From assembly GCA_028289885.1 (NCBI GenBank), contig JAQGKX010000014.1:1-38735 (forward strand): DNA of 38,735 bases, written 5' to 3'. Source of the stretch: Sphingomonadales bacterium (GTDB lineage Bacteria > Pseudomonadota > Alphaproteobacteria > Sphingomonadales > Sphingomonadaceae). The notes under the pieces are model-generated. The model made no database searches. It saw nothing but the letters and a program-made list of their open reading frames with translations, and had not been told where the DNA came from. Numbering within the stretch: the first letter of the stretch is position 1; every line of letters begins with the position of its first letter. This document shows positions 1 through 9,454 of this stretch, in pieces. Position numbers and translations under genes: made by a program.

Positions 1-370
1 AATAATCGTGATGCGGCTTGAACTGCTGGCCGATGGCGTAACGCTGGCCCTGCATCGTCTCACCCTGTTTGGGTTTCATGCCCATCAGCGCACAAATCCG
101 GCGGTCGATACTTTCGACAAACGGGTCCCATCGTTCCAGGTCGCAGCTTTCACTCGTCCGGAATTCGGCGTCATCGGTTTCCGACAGCAATTTGGACGGC
201 ACGCGGTTGGCGTCGATCATCGCGACCAGCCCGGCACATTCCTCGGGCGTCAGGAAATTTTGATAGACGTATAGGTCGATGCCCTGTCCTGCGACCATCT
301 GCACGGCGGGGTTGCGGTTCAGCCGCGCGACGGTGTTGCGCCCGATTTCGGCGAGACGATCTTTGGCCAT
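1..370 (-). CDS. 2OG-Fe(II) oxygenase, prolyl 4-hydroxylase-like (partial, C-terminus outside window)
   Basis: The minus-strand frame opens at ATG 370-368 and runs off the window edge without a stop, giving the first 123 residues. The segment LYVYQNFLTPEEC (residues 33-45) followed by a region ending in the GQQFKPHHDY stretch matches the N-terminal half of prolyl 4-hydroxylase-type dioxygenases; H120-x-D122 would be the first two iron ligands of the HxD...H facial triad, the third lying beyond the window. Family knowledge: these enzymes hydroxylate substrates using 2-oxoglutarate, O2 and Fe(II). The bacterial substrate cannot be told. The start follows CAGGAC, a weak ribosome site. A strong terminator lies just upstream on the same strand (390-418), so this gene is probably transcribed apart from the RcnB-like gene before it. 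Family assignment is fairly sure; exact function is not. Confidence 0.8.
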   Translation of the reverse strand, partial: MAKDRLAEIGRNTVARLNRNPAVQMVAGQGIDLYVYQNFLTPEECAGLVAMIDANRVPSKLLSETDDAEFRTSESCDLERWDPFVESIDRRICALMGMKPKQGETMQGQRYAIGQQFKPHHDY

Positions 371-383
371 GTCCTGCGCGCTA

Positions 384-418
384 ACGAAACGGCCCGGGGT
401 CGCCAAGACCCCGGGCCG
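384..418 (-). terminator. Rho-independent terminator after the RcnB-like gene
   Basis: A perfect 12-bp GC-rich stem (390-401 pairing with 407-418) with a 5-base loop is followed on the minus strand by TTTCGTT. It starts about 25 bases after the stop codon of the gene ending at 444 and sits before the start of the dioxygenase gene at 370. Confidence 0.75.
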
Positions 419-443
419 ATATTTGCACCTTCAGTCGCAAGTA

Positions 444-1376
<933 letters not shown>

Positions 1377-1491
1377 TTTCTTTGCTCCAGGTGGATGTGC
1401 GAGCACGATCGTCGCCTCATCCTTATGTGCCCATTAACGACCCAGCGCCTGAGCCGATCCTTAATCACCCTGTCAGCTTTCTGTAATGATT

Positions 1492-2037
1492 CTACCGTGC
1501 AGGTGCAGGGGTCAGTCCCGGAACGGCACGTGCGGCGTCGGCGGGGTCGATGCCCGGTGGAGGCGCGGCGACAATCATTTCCTCGCCACGGATCGCGGCG
1601 GCGGCGTGGTGAATGGCGCGGCGCACGCGGTTATACGTCCCGCACCGGCAAAGGTTGGTAATTGCCGCGTCGATATCGGCGTCGGTCGGGCGCGGATTGT
1701 TTTTCAGGAGCACCGACACCGCCATGATCATCCCCGGCTGGCAATATCCGCACTGGACAACCCCTTCGGCAGCCCACGCCTGTTGCACCGGATGGCTGCG
1801 GTCGCGGGACAAGGCTTCGATTGTGGTGACGAAGCTGCCCTCGACCTGTGCGATGCTGACCTGGCAAGATCGCACCGCGCGCCCATCGACATCGACCGTA
1901 CAGGCCCCGCAGTCGCCCGTTCCGCAGCCGTATTTGGTGCCCGTCAAATTGGACGCATCGCGCAATGCCCATAACAGCGGCGTTTCGGGATCGAGCGCAT
2001 AGCGGATAGGCTGGCTGTTAACGGTGAGAGCGGTCAT
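1492..2037 (-). CDS. (2Fe-2S)-binding small subunit of a molybdenum hydroxylase (IorA-like)
   Basis: 181 residues, the normal size for the small subunit of xanthine-oxidase-family enzymes. The N-terminal plant-ferredoxin-type cluster site has C38, C43, C46 and C58 (in YGCGTGDCGACTVD and RSC); the C-terminal helical cluster domain has C96-x2-C99 (QCGYCQPG) and C130-x-C132 (NLCRCGTY). Family knowledge: this subunit passes electrons from the Mo-cofactor subunit (IorB/CoxL type) during hydroxylation of N-heterocycles or aldehydes. No large subunit lies downstream; the next gene is the unrelated RcnB-like gene. ATG 2037 was chosen because homologues begin near the TLTVN-like strand; upstream in-frame sequence to 2484 shows no recognisable domain and overlaps the divergent dioxygenase gene. 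No good Shine-Dalgarno site is visible. Confidence 0.85.
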   Translation of the reverse strand: MTALTVNSQPIRYALDPETPLLWALRDASNLTGTKYGCGTGDCGACTVDVDGRAVRSCQVSIAQVEGSFVTTIEALSRDRSHPVQQAWAAEGVVQCGYCQPGMIMAVSVLLKNNPRPTDADIDAAITNLCRCGTYNRVRRAIHHAAAAIRGEEMIVAAPPPGIDPADAARAVPGLTPAPAR

Positions 2038-2124
2038 GGCCGCAAGTCTAATACATTGTGGCGCGCCGGGAAACGCATCGTTTCGCGCTTGTATCGACCT
2101 GGAGGCATACCGATCTGTAGCCCC

Positions 2125-2922
2125 ATGAAACAGCCAACTCTCTTCATCCCGCACGGCGGCGGCCCCTGCTTCTTCATGAACCCCGATGGTCCGTGCGATG
2201 CGGTCTGGCAGCCGATGGAAGCCTATTTGCAGGGGATCATCGCCGACCTGCCCGAACGTCCGACCGCAATCCTGATCGTATCGGGCCATTGGGAGGAGCC
2301 GGTCTTCACCGTCCATACCGGCGAAAAGCCCGCGCTTTTGTACGATTATGGCGGCTTCCCCGAACATACGTACCGGCTGTGTTTCGATGCACCCGGAGCG
2401 CCCGACCTTGCTCGTCAGGCGGCAGTTCTCCTGAACAAAGCTGGCTTTCCCACCATCGAGACCAACACGCGCGGCTGGGATCATGGCGTCTTCATTCCGC
2501 TGAAGGTCGCACTTCCCGATGCAGACATCCCCGTCGTCCAGCTATCGCTCCGCGCAGACCTCGACCCCGCAGCGCATATCGCCGCCGGTCGCGCGCTGGC
2601 ATCCTTGCGCGATCAGGGCGTGCTGATCATCGGTTCAGGCATGAGCTTTCACAACATGCGCGTGCGGGGAAGTGCCGCCACGCCCCCGTCCGAAATATGG
2701 GATGCCGCCCTGACCGCCGCGGTTACTGATCCCGACGCGACAGAGCGCGCGGCCCGCGTTGCTGCATGGTCCGAGCTTCCTAACGGCGCCTTTGCCCACC
2801 CGCGTGAAGAACATCTGCTGCCACTTATGATCGCCCTCGGCGCTGGCGGGGACGATGCCGCCGTCCGTACCCACAACAGCAACGTCCTTGGCTGGGAGGT
2901 GTCGGGCTACCGCTTCGGTTAA
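2125..2922 (+). CDS. DODA/LigB-type extradiol ring-cleavage dioxygenase family protein (YgiD-like)
   Basis: 265 residues, typical of the 4,5-DOPA dioxygenase/YgiD family (catalytic LigB fold). It begins MKQPTLFIPHGGG, as family members do. Candidate metal ligands are H10, H55 (in IVSGHWEE) and H230 (in HPREEHLLPL), with H176 (SGMSFHN) in the place of the catalytic histidine; WDHGVFIPL around residue 120 is a further family signature. These enzymes open catechol rings with O2; the natural substrate here is unknown. An in-frame start exists at 2056, but the homologous sequence begins at 2125. A GGAGG at 2101-2105 is about 19 bases upstream, too far to be a good ribosome site, so initiation is unclear. 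The stop overlaps the stop of the convergent aldolase gene through the palindrome TTAA (2919-2922). Confidence 0.85.
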   Translation: MKQPTLFIPHGGGPCFFMNPDGPCDAVWQPMEAYLQGIIADLPERPTAILIVSGHWEEPVFTVHTGEKPALLYDYGGFPEHTYRLCFDAPGAPDLARQAAVLLNKAGFPTIETNTRGWDHGVFIPLKVALPDADIPVVQLSLRADLDPAAHIAAGRALASLRDQGVLIIGSGMSFHNMRVRGSAATPPSEIWDAALTAAVTDPDATERAARVAAWSELPNGAFAHPREEHLLPLMIALGAGGDDAAVRTHNSNVLGWEVSGYRFG

Positions 2923-3680
2923 TCCCGCCAGCCCCGGTCGATCCGGTCCACCCGTCGCACCATGGCTGCAAGTTCGGCGACGCCCGGCCCCCCCGGCGGC
3001 GCGGTCTGGCTCAGATCGCGTTGATGGACCGCGACGACCTCCTCGGTCACATGGATGGCTTGCCCCATAGACAGCGTCGCCACCTGTATCTCGCAGGCCC
3101 GCTGCAGCGCCCAATATTTCTGGAACGCCTCCGGCAGCGTGCGCCCAATCACCACCGGCCCATGGTTGCGCAACATCAGCACGGTCTTGTCGCCGAGATT
3201 GCGCAGCAGGTTCGGCCCCTCTTCGTCGCGCACCGTCACGCCTTCGAAATCGTGATAGCCGATTTGCCCGGCGAAATTGCAGGCATAGAAGTTGATCGGC
3301 AACAGACCGCCCTCCAGCGCGCAGACCGCCATCGTGGCCGTCGTATGCGTGTGGATGATCGCATGGGCGTGCGTCAGATGGCGGTGGAACAGCGCGTGCT
3401 GGACGAAGCCCGCACGATTGACGGCCCATGGATTGTCGGCGTCGAGCTTGTTCCCATCGATGTCGATCTTGACGAGGCTGCTTGCCGTCACCTCGCTGAA
3501 GTGCATCCCGTACGGGTTGATCAGGAACGCGCCCTCCTCACCCGGCAGCTTCACGGTAATGTGATTGTAGATCATCTCGTCCCAACCCATCATCGCGAAC
3601 ACCCGGTAACAGGATGCCAGTTCCTGACGCGCTGTCCATTCGGCCTCGCTCATGCCCTGCTTCGCCGGCGCAGTTGCCAC
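2919..3680 (-). CDS. Class II aldolase/adducin family protein
   Basis: 253 residues covering one complete class II aldolase/adducin domain. Zinc ligands are visible as H110 and H112 (IIHTHTTATMA) and H173 (LRNHGPVVIG). The family includes fuculose- and ribulose-phosphate aldolases and also proteins of unknown substrate; the NHITVKLPGEEGAFLINPYG segment near residues 39-57 is shared with the adducin-like bacterial group, so a specific aldol reaction cannot be assigned. The start is GTG at 3680-3678: it has AAGGAG seven bases upstream, while the nearby ATG is out of frame. It converges on the dioxygenase gene and shares a TTAA double stop with it. Confidence 0.85.
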   Translation of the reverse strand: MATAPAKQGMSEAEWTARQELASCYRVFAMMGWDEMIYNHITVKLPGEEGAFLINPYGMHFSEVTASSLVKIDIDGNKLDADNPWAVNRAGFVQHALFHRHLTHAHAIIHTHTTATMAVCALEGGLLPINFYACNFAGQIGYHDFEGVTVRDEEGPNLLRNLGDKTVLMLRNHGPVVIGRTLPEAFQKYWALQRACEIQVATLSMGQAIHVTEEVVAVHQRDLSQTAPPGGPGVAELAAMVRRVDRIDRGWRD

Positions 3681-3687
3681 CGCATCT

Positions 3688-3693
3688 CTCCTT
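3688..3693 (-). promoter_or_regulatory. Ribosome binding site fixing the GTG start of the aldolase gene
   Basis: AAGGAG on the minus strand lies 7 bases before GTG 3680. It decides between this GTG and an out-of-frame ATG five bases upstream of it. Confidence 0.7.
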
Positions 3694-3766
3694 CATCTTT
3701 GTATTACCGAAGTCTGGCATATATTGGTGTTTGGCGTCCATCTTGCGGTGCCGTAAAGGCCCCCGA

Positions 3767-6520
3767 ATGTCAGACCGTTTCGATACGATCCCCAGCCGCC
3801 GTGCCATCATCGACCGGCGCACCCTTGCCGACGCACTCGCGGGACTCGAGGGCGATGCCGGTGGCTTGCGCGGAAAGGCCGCGGCGTTGCTCAAGCCCGC
3901 GCTCGAGGCCGGTCGTATTGAAGTGTCCCGTCGCCTTGCCGAACACCCGCAGCGTGGGCGCGATGCCACCAGTGCACAGGCGTTCCTGATCGATCAGATC
4001 ATTCGCCTCGCCTATGATTTCACGACGCAGCGCCTTTATCCGCTGAACAATGCAACGTCGTCCGAACGTCTCACCATCGCCGCCGTCGGGGGCTATGGCC
4101 GCGCCGAAATGGCGCCCTTCTCCGACGTCGATATCGGGTTCCTGACGCCGTATAAACCAACCGGCTGGACCGAGCAGGTCATCGAATCGATGCTCTACCT
4201 GCTCTGGGACCTCGGCCTGAAAGTCGGGCAGTCGAGCCGCTCGCTCGACGAGATGGTCCGCATGGCAAAGAGCGACCTGACCATCCGCACGGCCTTGCTC
4301 GAGGCGCGCTATGTCTGGGGCGACCAGACGCTCTACGACGAAGCCGCCGCCCGATTCGACAATGAAGTCGCGGCAGGGACCGCGCGCACTTTCGTTTCCG
4401 AAAAGCTCGCCGAACGCGACGCCCGGCATAAACGCATGGGCGATAGCCGCTACGTCGTCGAACCCAATGTGAAAGAGGGGAAGGGCGGTCTCCGCGACCT
4501 CCAGACATTGTTCTGGATCGGCAAATACGTACATCGCGTGCGCTCGGTTGCCGAACTGGTGGACAAGGGATTGCTCACCCGCGAGGAATTGCGTCGCTTT
4601 CAAAAGGCCGAGAATTTCCTGCTCGCCGTCCGCTGTCACCTTCATTTCGTTACGGGTCGCCCGGAGGACAGGCTGACCTTCGACGTCCAGCCCGAGATCG
4701 CGCGGCGGATGCAGTATAACGACCGCCCCGGACGTTCAGCGGTCGAACGCTTCATGCAGCATTACTTCCTGACCGCGAAAACCGTTGGCGACCTGACCGG
4801 CGTCTTCCTCGCGCATCTCGACGACAGCATGGCACCAAAGGGGCGGCGCTTCGGCCTGTCCAGCTTCAAGCGTTCGCCGCGCAAATTGTCGGGCTTCGTG
4901 CTCGATCGCGGGCGGCTCGCGCTTCCCTCCGAGGACTGGTTCCAGCAGGACCCCGTCCGCCTTATCGAGATCTTCGCGCTGGCTGACCTGCACGGCGTCG
5001 AGATCCACCCGCAAGCCATGCGCATCGCCAATCGCGACGCCCGGCTGATCAACGCGAAAATCCGCAACGAACCGCGTGCCAACGCGCTGTTCATGGATGT
5101 GCTGACGTCCCCGCGCGATCCCGAAACCGTGCTGCGCTGGATGAACGAGGCCACGGTCTTCGGTCGATTCGTGCCCGATTTCGGTCGCGTGGTCGCACAG
5201 ATGCAGTTCGACATGTATCATCATTATACGGTCGACGAACACTCGATCCGCGCCATCGGCCTGCTCTCCCGGATCGAACATGGCATTTTGAAAGAGGACC
5301 ATCCGCTCGCCAGCATCATCATGGAGCAGATCGTTTCGCGCCGCGTCCTCTACGTCGCGGTCCTGCTCCACGACATCGCCAAGGGTCGCGGCGGCGATCA
5401 TTCGGTGTTGGGTGCCGAAGTCGCCATGCAGCTTTGCCCGCGCCTCGGCATGACGCCTGCTGAGACCGAAACGGTCGCATGGCTGGTGTCCAAACACCTC
5501 ATCATGTCGGCAACCGCCTTCAAGCGCGATCTGTCGGACTATAAGACGATTATCGATTTTGCCGAACAGGTGAAGTCGCCCGAACGCCTGCGCTTGCTGC
5601 TGGCACTGACAATCGTCGATATTCGCGCGGTCGGTCCGGGCGTCTGGAACGGCTGGAAGCGGCAATTGCTCGGCGACCTCTACCAATCGACCGAGGAAGT
5701 ATTGCGGCTCGGCCACAAGCAGACCGGACGTTCCGACCGGGTGAGCATCAAGCAGCAAGTGCTGGAAACTGCGCTCGGCTGGGATCAGGCGCGTTTCGAC
5801 AAATACCGCAAGCGCTTTTCCGAAAGTTACTGGATCGCCGAACCCGACGATATCATCGCCAGCAACGCGCGCGTCATCGAGGAAGCGGGCGACCGTTCGC
5901 TGCACGTCGCCGCGCAAGTCTATCCGGCGCGGGGTGCCACGTTGATTTCGGTTTATGCGAGCGATCACCCCGGCCTGTTCTTCCGGCTGGCGGGGGCCAT
6001 CCATCTGACGGGCGCGAGCATCATCGATGCGCGCATCCACACCACGCGCGATGGGATGGCGCTCGACAATTTCCTTGTGCAGGACCCGTTTGGCCGACCT
6101 TTCGACGACGCGGACAGGCTGAAGCGCCTCGAGATCGGCATCGAGGATGCGCTCGCCAATCGTAACAGGCTGAAGGACAGGCTCGACGCCCGGCCTCTCG
6201 CCCGCCCGCGCGCCGATGCGTTCGAGATCGAACCGAACGTGCTGATCGATAACAAGGCATCGAACCGCTACACCGTGCTCGAAGTCAACGCCCGGGACCG
6301 GCCTGCGCTGCTCAATGCGCTCGCCTATGCGCTGTTCCAGTCACGGGTAACGATCAGTTCGGCCCATATCGCAACCTATGGCGAGCGTGCAGTCGATACG
6401 TTTTACGTCACCGACCTGATCGGCGACAAGATAGAAGGCACGGCACGGTTGAAGACGCTCGAAAAGCGGTTGCTGGACGCGGCTGCCGGGATCGCCATGG
6501 AAGAAAGCGCGGCGGCCTAA
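3767..6520 (+). CDS. glnD: Bifunctional uridylyltransferase/uridylyl-removing enzyme (PII uridylyltransferase)
   Basis: 917 residues, full length for alphaproteobacterial GlnD. Domains in order: nucleotidyltransferase with GGYGRAE (108-114) and DVD (120-122) metal-binding aspartates; a GlnD/GlnE-type helical linker; an HD hydrolase domain with HDIAKGRGGDH at about 535-545; and two C-terminal ACT domains starting near residues 723 (ATLISVYASDHPGLF) and 834 (YTVLEVNARDRPALL) that bind glutamine. Known role: uridylylates PII proteins (GlnB/GlnK) when glutamine is low and removes UMP when it is high, controlling glutamine synthetase and NtrBC. The frame is open further upstream to 3614, but homologues begin MSDRFD-like at 3767, and the extra part overlaps the divergent aldolase gene. 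Its stop is six bases from that of convergent crtZ. Confidence 0.95.
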   Translation: MSDRFDTIPSRRAIIDRRTLADALAGLEGDAGGLRGKAAALLKPALEAGRIEVSRRLAEHPQRGRDATSAQAFLIDQIIRLAYDFTTQRLYPLNNATSSERLTIAAVGGYGRAEMAPFSDVDIGFLTPYKPTGWTEQVIESMLYLLWDLGLKVGQSSRSLDEMVRMAKSDLTIRTALLEARYVWGDQTLYDEAAARFDNEVAAGTARTFVSEKLAERDARHKRMGDSRYVVEPNVKEGKGGLRDLQTLFWIGKYVHRVRSVAELVDKGLLTREELRRFQKAENFLLAVRCHLHFVTGRPEDRLTFDVQPEIARRMQYNDRPGRSAVERFMQHYFLTAKTVGDLTGVFLAHLDDSMAPKGRRFGLSSFKRSPRKLSGFVLDRGRLALPSEDWFQQDPVRLIEIFALADLHGVEIHPQAMRIANRDARLINAKIRNEPRANALFMDVLTSPRDPETVLRWMNEATVFGRFVPDFGRVVAQMQFDMYHHYTVDEHSIRAIGLLSRIEHGILKEDHPLASIIMEQIVSRRVLYVAVLLHDIAKGRGGDHSVLGAEVAMQLCPRLGMTPAETETVAWLVSKHLIMSATAFKRDLSDYKTIIDFAEQVKSPERLRLLLALTIVDIRAVGPGVWNGWKRQLLGDLYQSTEEVLRLGHKQTGRSDRVSIKQQVLETALGWDQARFDKYRKRFSESYWIAEPDDIIASNARVIEEAGDRSLHVAAQVYPARGATLISVYASDHPGLFFRLAGAIHLTGASIIDARIHTTRDGMALDNFLVQDPFGRPFDDADRLKRLEIGIEDALANRNRLKDRLDARPLARPRADAFEIEPNVLIDNKASNRYTVLEVNARDRPALLNALAYALFQSRVTISSAHIATYGERAVDTFYVTDLIGDKIEGTARLKTLEKRLLDAAAGIAMEESAAA

Positions 6521-6526
6521 ATCGTC

Positions 6527-7024
6527 TCAGCGCCCAACCGAACCCCGAACTCCAGCATTCCCGCGCCGCTTCAACTCGGCCTTCAAATCCTCAGGCTTCG
6601 GCGCCCACAAAAATCCGAAACTCACCGTTCCGTGCTTGGTCTCGACGACGTGGTGCAACCGGTGCGCCTGCACGATGCGCTTCATATATGTTGATCGCGG
6701 CACATAATGCGCGTTGATCCGCTTGTGGACGATGATGTCGTGGAACCCGAAATAAATTGCGCCATAGGCCGCGATCCCCGCCCCGACCCATGTCGCCCAG
6801 TCGCCCCAGCCCAATTGAACGCCGCCCAGCAGCAACAGGATCGACGGGCCTGCAAAAATCACCGCATACAGGTCATTGAGTTCCCACAACCCCGGTCGCG
6901 CGCGGTGGTGCGACTCGTGCAGGAACCATCCGAAGCCGTGCATCACCCAACGGTGCGCGACATAAGCAAAGCCCTCCATCCCGATGACGGTGGCAAGAAA
7001 CAGCAGAGGGCCCGAAAAGGTCAT
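6527..7024 (-). CDS. crtZ: Beta-carotene hydroxylase (fatty acid hydroxylase superfamily)
   Basis: 165 residues, the usual length of bacterial CrtZ. The di-iron histidine boxes are complete: H24-x4-H29 (AHRWVMHG), H36-x2-HH (HESHH, 36-40), H95/H100 (FHDIIVHKR) and H121-x2-HH (HRLHHV). Two or three hydrophobic segments (about 3-22, 52-70, 78-96) make it an inner-membrane protein. Known reaction: 3- and 3'-hydroxylation of beta-carotene to zeaxanthin, the base of nostoxanthin-type pigments in sphingomonads. No other crt gene is nearby. GTG 7030 is an alternative start, but a TATACT box ends at 7031, which would put transcription start almost exactly at ATG 7024, so the message may be leaderless. 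It converges on glnD. Confidence 0.92.
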   Translation of the reverse strand: MTFSGPLLFLATVIGMEGFAYVAHRWVMHGFGWFLHESHHRARPGLWELNDLYAVIFAGPSILLLLGGVQLGWGDWATWVGAGIAAYGAIYFGFHDIIVHKRINAHYVPRSTYMKRIVQAHRLHHVVETKHGTVSFGFLWAPKPEDLKAELKRRGNAGVRGSVGR

Positions 7025-7030
7025 GAACAC

Positions 7031-7036
7031 AGTATA
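7031..7036 (-). promoter_or_regulatory. Possible -10 box of crtZ
   Basis: TATACT on the minus strand ends 6 bases before ATG 7024. No convincing -35 box is visible at 17-base spacing, so this is a weak inference; if real it implies a leaderless crtZ message. Confidence 0.3.
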
Positions 7037-7101
7037 GTCATTCGCACGCGAGCGCGGGAGGGACTTCTTCTTTTTCTCGTCAGGACCTAAAGACCCGATT
7101 C

Positions 7102-7407
7102 ATGAAGAAGTTGCTCCTTTTGGCAATCCTGGCCCTCTCGGCCTGTGCCAGCCCCGAATCGCGCATTCGCACCGGCCTCATCAGCGCAGGGATATCGCCG
7201 TCGGTCGCCACCTGCATGGCGCAGCGCATGATCGACCGATTGTCGCTTCAGCAACTCCGCCGACTTCAATCGATTTCGACTTCGGGCGATCATCGAGTCG
7301 GGGATTTGACTGTGACCCAGTTCCTTCACCGGGCCCGCGCGCTCGGCGATCCGGAGATCGTCAGCGTCGTCGCCAGCGCCGGAATACGCTGCGCCATCAC
7401 AAGCTAG
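7102..7407 (+). CDS. Small hypothetical lipoprotein
   Basis: 101 residues. The start MKKLLLLAILALSAC is a lipoprotein signal peptide with lipobox LSAC, lipidated on C15. The mature part is a short mostly helical domain with two further cysteines (C37 and C97 by count) that could form a disulfide. I do not recognise the family; similar small lipoproteins are common upstream of sucC in related genomes only by inference. It lies divergent from crtZ and about 60 bases before sucC in the same direction, with its own candidate promoter for sucC in between, so it is probably a separate unit. Confidence 0.7.
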   Translation: MKKLLLLAILALSACASPESRIRTGLISAGISPSVATCMAQRMIDRLSLQQLRRLQSISTSGDHRVGDLTVTQFLHRARALGDPEIVSVVASAGIRCAITS

Positions 7408-7410
7408 AGG

Positions 7411-7439
7411 TTGGCAAACCGGCCCAAGTCATGCTTTAG
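7411..7439 (+). promoter_or_regulatory. Candidate sucC promoter
   Basis: TTGGCA (7411-7416), a 17-base spacer, then CTTTAG (7434-7439) precede the CAGGAG ribosome site and GTG start of sucC. The -35 fits the consensus in five of six positions; the -10 fits poorly. Confidence 0.3.
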
Positions 7440-7469
7440 GCCCCATAACTTTCTCAGGAGCACTGCCCC

Positions 7470-8666
7470 GTGAACATCCATGAATATCAGGCCAAAGAAC
7501 TGCTCGCCAAATTTGGCGTGCCAATTCCGGCGGGCATTGCCGCAATGACCGTCGAGGAAGCCGTGGCTGCAGCAGCCCAGCTTCCCGGGCCTCTCTACGT
7601 CGTAAAGGCACAGATCCACGCCGGTGGCCGCGGCAAGGGCAAGTTCAAGGAACTCGGCCCCGACGCAAAGGGCGGTGTCCGCCTCGCCAAGACCGCCGAT
7701 GAAGTTCGTGCGGCTGCAACCGACATGCTCGGCAACACGCTCGTCACGATCCAGACCGGCGACGCTGGCAAGCAGGTTAACCGCCTTTACGTCACCGACG
7801 GCGTCGACATCGCCAAGGAGTTCTACCTCGCGCTGCTGGTCGATCGCGTTTCGGGCAAGATCGCAATCGTCGCCTCGACCGAAGGCGGCATGAACATTGA
7901 GGACGTCGCGCACGATTCGCCTGAGAAGATCGTGTCGATCACCGTTGATCCGGCAACCGGCATCATGCCGCACCACGGTCGTTCGGTCGCTGCCGCGCTC
8001 GGCCTGTCGGGCGACCTTGCCAAGCAGGCCGCTAACGTCACTGAAAAACTCTACGCTGCATTCATCGGCACCGATGCCGAGCAGATCGAAATCAACCCGC
8101 TGGCGGTGACGGACGATGGCAAGTTGCTCGTCCTCGACGCCAAGGTCGCTTTCGACGGCAACGCCATGTTCCGTCACAAGGATCTGATGGAATTGCGCGA
8201 TCTGACCGAAGAAGATCCCGCCGAGGTCGAAGCTTCGAAATACGACCTCGCCTATATCAAGCTCGACGGTAACATCGGCTGCATGGTCAACGGCGCCGGT
8301 CTCGCGATGGCGACGATGGACATCATCAAGCTGAACGGCGAATTTCCTGCCAACTTCCTCGATGTTGGCGGCGGTGCCACGACTGAAAAGGTGACTGCGG
8401 CGTTCAAGATCATTCTTGCCGATCCTGCGGTAAAAGGTATTCTCGTCAATATCTTCGGCGGCATCATGAAATGCGACATCATCGCCAACGGCATCGTGAC
8501 CGCCGCGCGCGAAGTGAACCTTTCGGTGCCGCTGGTCGTTCGGCTCGAAGGCACGAACGTCGAAGAAGGCAAGGCCATCCTCGCCAGCTCGGGCCTGAAG
8601 ATCGTCGCCGCGAACGACCTTGGTGACGCAGCCAAGAAGATCGTCGCCGAAGTCCGCGCTGCCTGA
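7470..8666 (+). CDS. sucC: Succinate-CoA ligase [ADP-forming] subunit beta
   Basis: 398 residues, the family's usual length. It begins [16 protein letters not shown], the SucC signature. An ATP-grasp domain (1-240) includes [16 protein letters not shown] (about 46-61), and the C-terminal CoA-ligase domain carries [15 protein letters not shown] and [13 protein letters not shown]. Known role: with SucD it converts succinyl-CoA to succinate with ATP or GTP formation in the TCA cycle. The start is GTG 7470, with CAGGAG nine bases upstream. Unusually, sucD does not follow; the next genes are etfB and etfA. A malate-CoA ligase (MtkA) is the closest alternative, but MtkA is also followed by its partner. 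Confidence 0.93.
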   Translation: MNIHEYQAKELLAKFGVPIPAGIAAMTVEEAVAAAAQLPGPLYVVKAQIHAGGRGKGKFKELGPDAKGGVRLAKTADEVRAAATDMLGNTLVTIQTGDAGKQVNRLYVTDGVDIAKEFYLALLVDRVSGKIAIVASTEGGMNIEDVAHDSPEKIVSITVDPATGIMPHHGRSVAAALGLSGDLAKQAANVTEKLYAAFIGTDAEQIEINPLAVTDDGKLLVLDAKVAFDGNAMFRHKDLMELRDLTEEDPAEVEASKYDLAYIKLDGNIGCMVNGAGLAMATMDIIKLNGEFPANFLDVGGGATTEKVTAAFKIILADPAVKGILVNIFGGIMKCDIIANGIVTAAREVNLSVPLVVRLEGTNVEEGKAILASSGLKIVAANDLGDAAKKIVAEVRAA

Positions 8667-8704
8667 GAAGTTTTGGGCTTAAAGTTTCTGAGAGAGAGAA
8701 GCAG

Positions 8705-9454
8705 ATGAAGATTCTGGTCCCCGTAAAGCGGGTCATCGATTATAATGTGAAACCGCGCGTCAAGGCTGACGGTTCGGGCGTCGATCTGGCCAACGTCAAG
8801 ATGAGCATGAACCCGTTCGACGAAATCGCCGTCGAGGAAGCCCTGCGCCTTCGTGAAAAAGGCGTTGCGACCGAGGTGATCGTGGTTTCGATCGGGGAAC
8901 AGAAATCGCAGGAAACGCTGCGCACCGGCCTCGCCATGGGAGCCGACCGTGCGATCCTGATCGTCAGCGAAACCGAAGTCGAACCGCTTGGCGTTGCCAA
9001 ATTGCTCGCCAAGATCGTCGAGGAAGAACAGCCTGGTCTGGTCATCCTCGGCAAGCAAGCCATCGATGACGATTCGAACCAGACCGGCCAGATGCTGGCT
9101 GCGCTGCTCGGCCGTCCACAGGGAACCTTCGCCAGCGCCGTCGAAGTCGATGGCGACACGGTCAAGGTCACGCGCGAAGTGGATGGGGGTTCGGAAACGG
9201 TTTCGCTCAAGATGCCCGCAATCGTCACCACCGACCTTCGTTTGAATGAGCCGCGCTACGCGTCGCTGCCGAACATCATGAAGGCGAAATCCAAGCCGAT
9301 GGCGCAGAAGACGCCTGCCGATTACGGCGTCGATGTCACCAAGCGCCTGACCACGCTGAAAGTGGTCGAGCCATCGAAGCGCAGCGCCGGCGTCAAGGTC
9401 GCCGATGTCGATGAACTGGTCGCCAAGCTGAAGACACTGGGAGTATTAGCATGA
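8705..9454 (+). CDS. etfB: Electron transfer flavoprotein subunit beta
   Basis: 249 residues, full length. It starts [19 protein letters not shown] and has the ETF beta signature region ending [20 protein letters not shown] (about 169-188), plus AMP-site segment [16 protein letters not shown]. Known role: with EtfA forms the soluble FAD/AMP heterodimer that accepts electrons from acyl-CoA and other dehydrogenases and gives them to ETF:ubiquinone oxidoreductase. It lies 38 bases after sucC and overlaps etfA by four bases (ATGA), so translation of the pair is coupled. The purine-rich GAGAGAGAGAAG before the ATG serves as ribosome site. Confidence 0.95.
   Translation: MKILVPVKRVIDYNVKPRVKADGSGVDLANVKMSMNPFDEIAVEEALRLREKGVATEVIVVSIGEQKSQETLRTGLAMGADRAILIVSETEVEPLGVAKLLAKIVEEEQPGLVILGKQAIDDDSNQTGQMLAALLGRPQGTFASAVEVDGDTVKVTREVDGGSETVSLKMPAIVTTDLRLNEPRYASLPNIMKAKSKPMAQKTPADYGVDVTKRLTTLKVVEPSKRSAGVKVADVDELVAKLKTLGVLA

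Noticed and set aside
4736-6040. Long minus-strand frame (434 codons) inside glnD
   Set aside because: Antisense shadow typical of high-GC DNA; the plus strand is unmistakably GlnD throughout.
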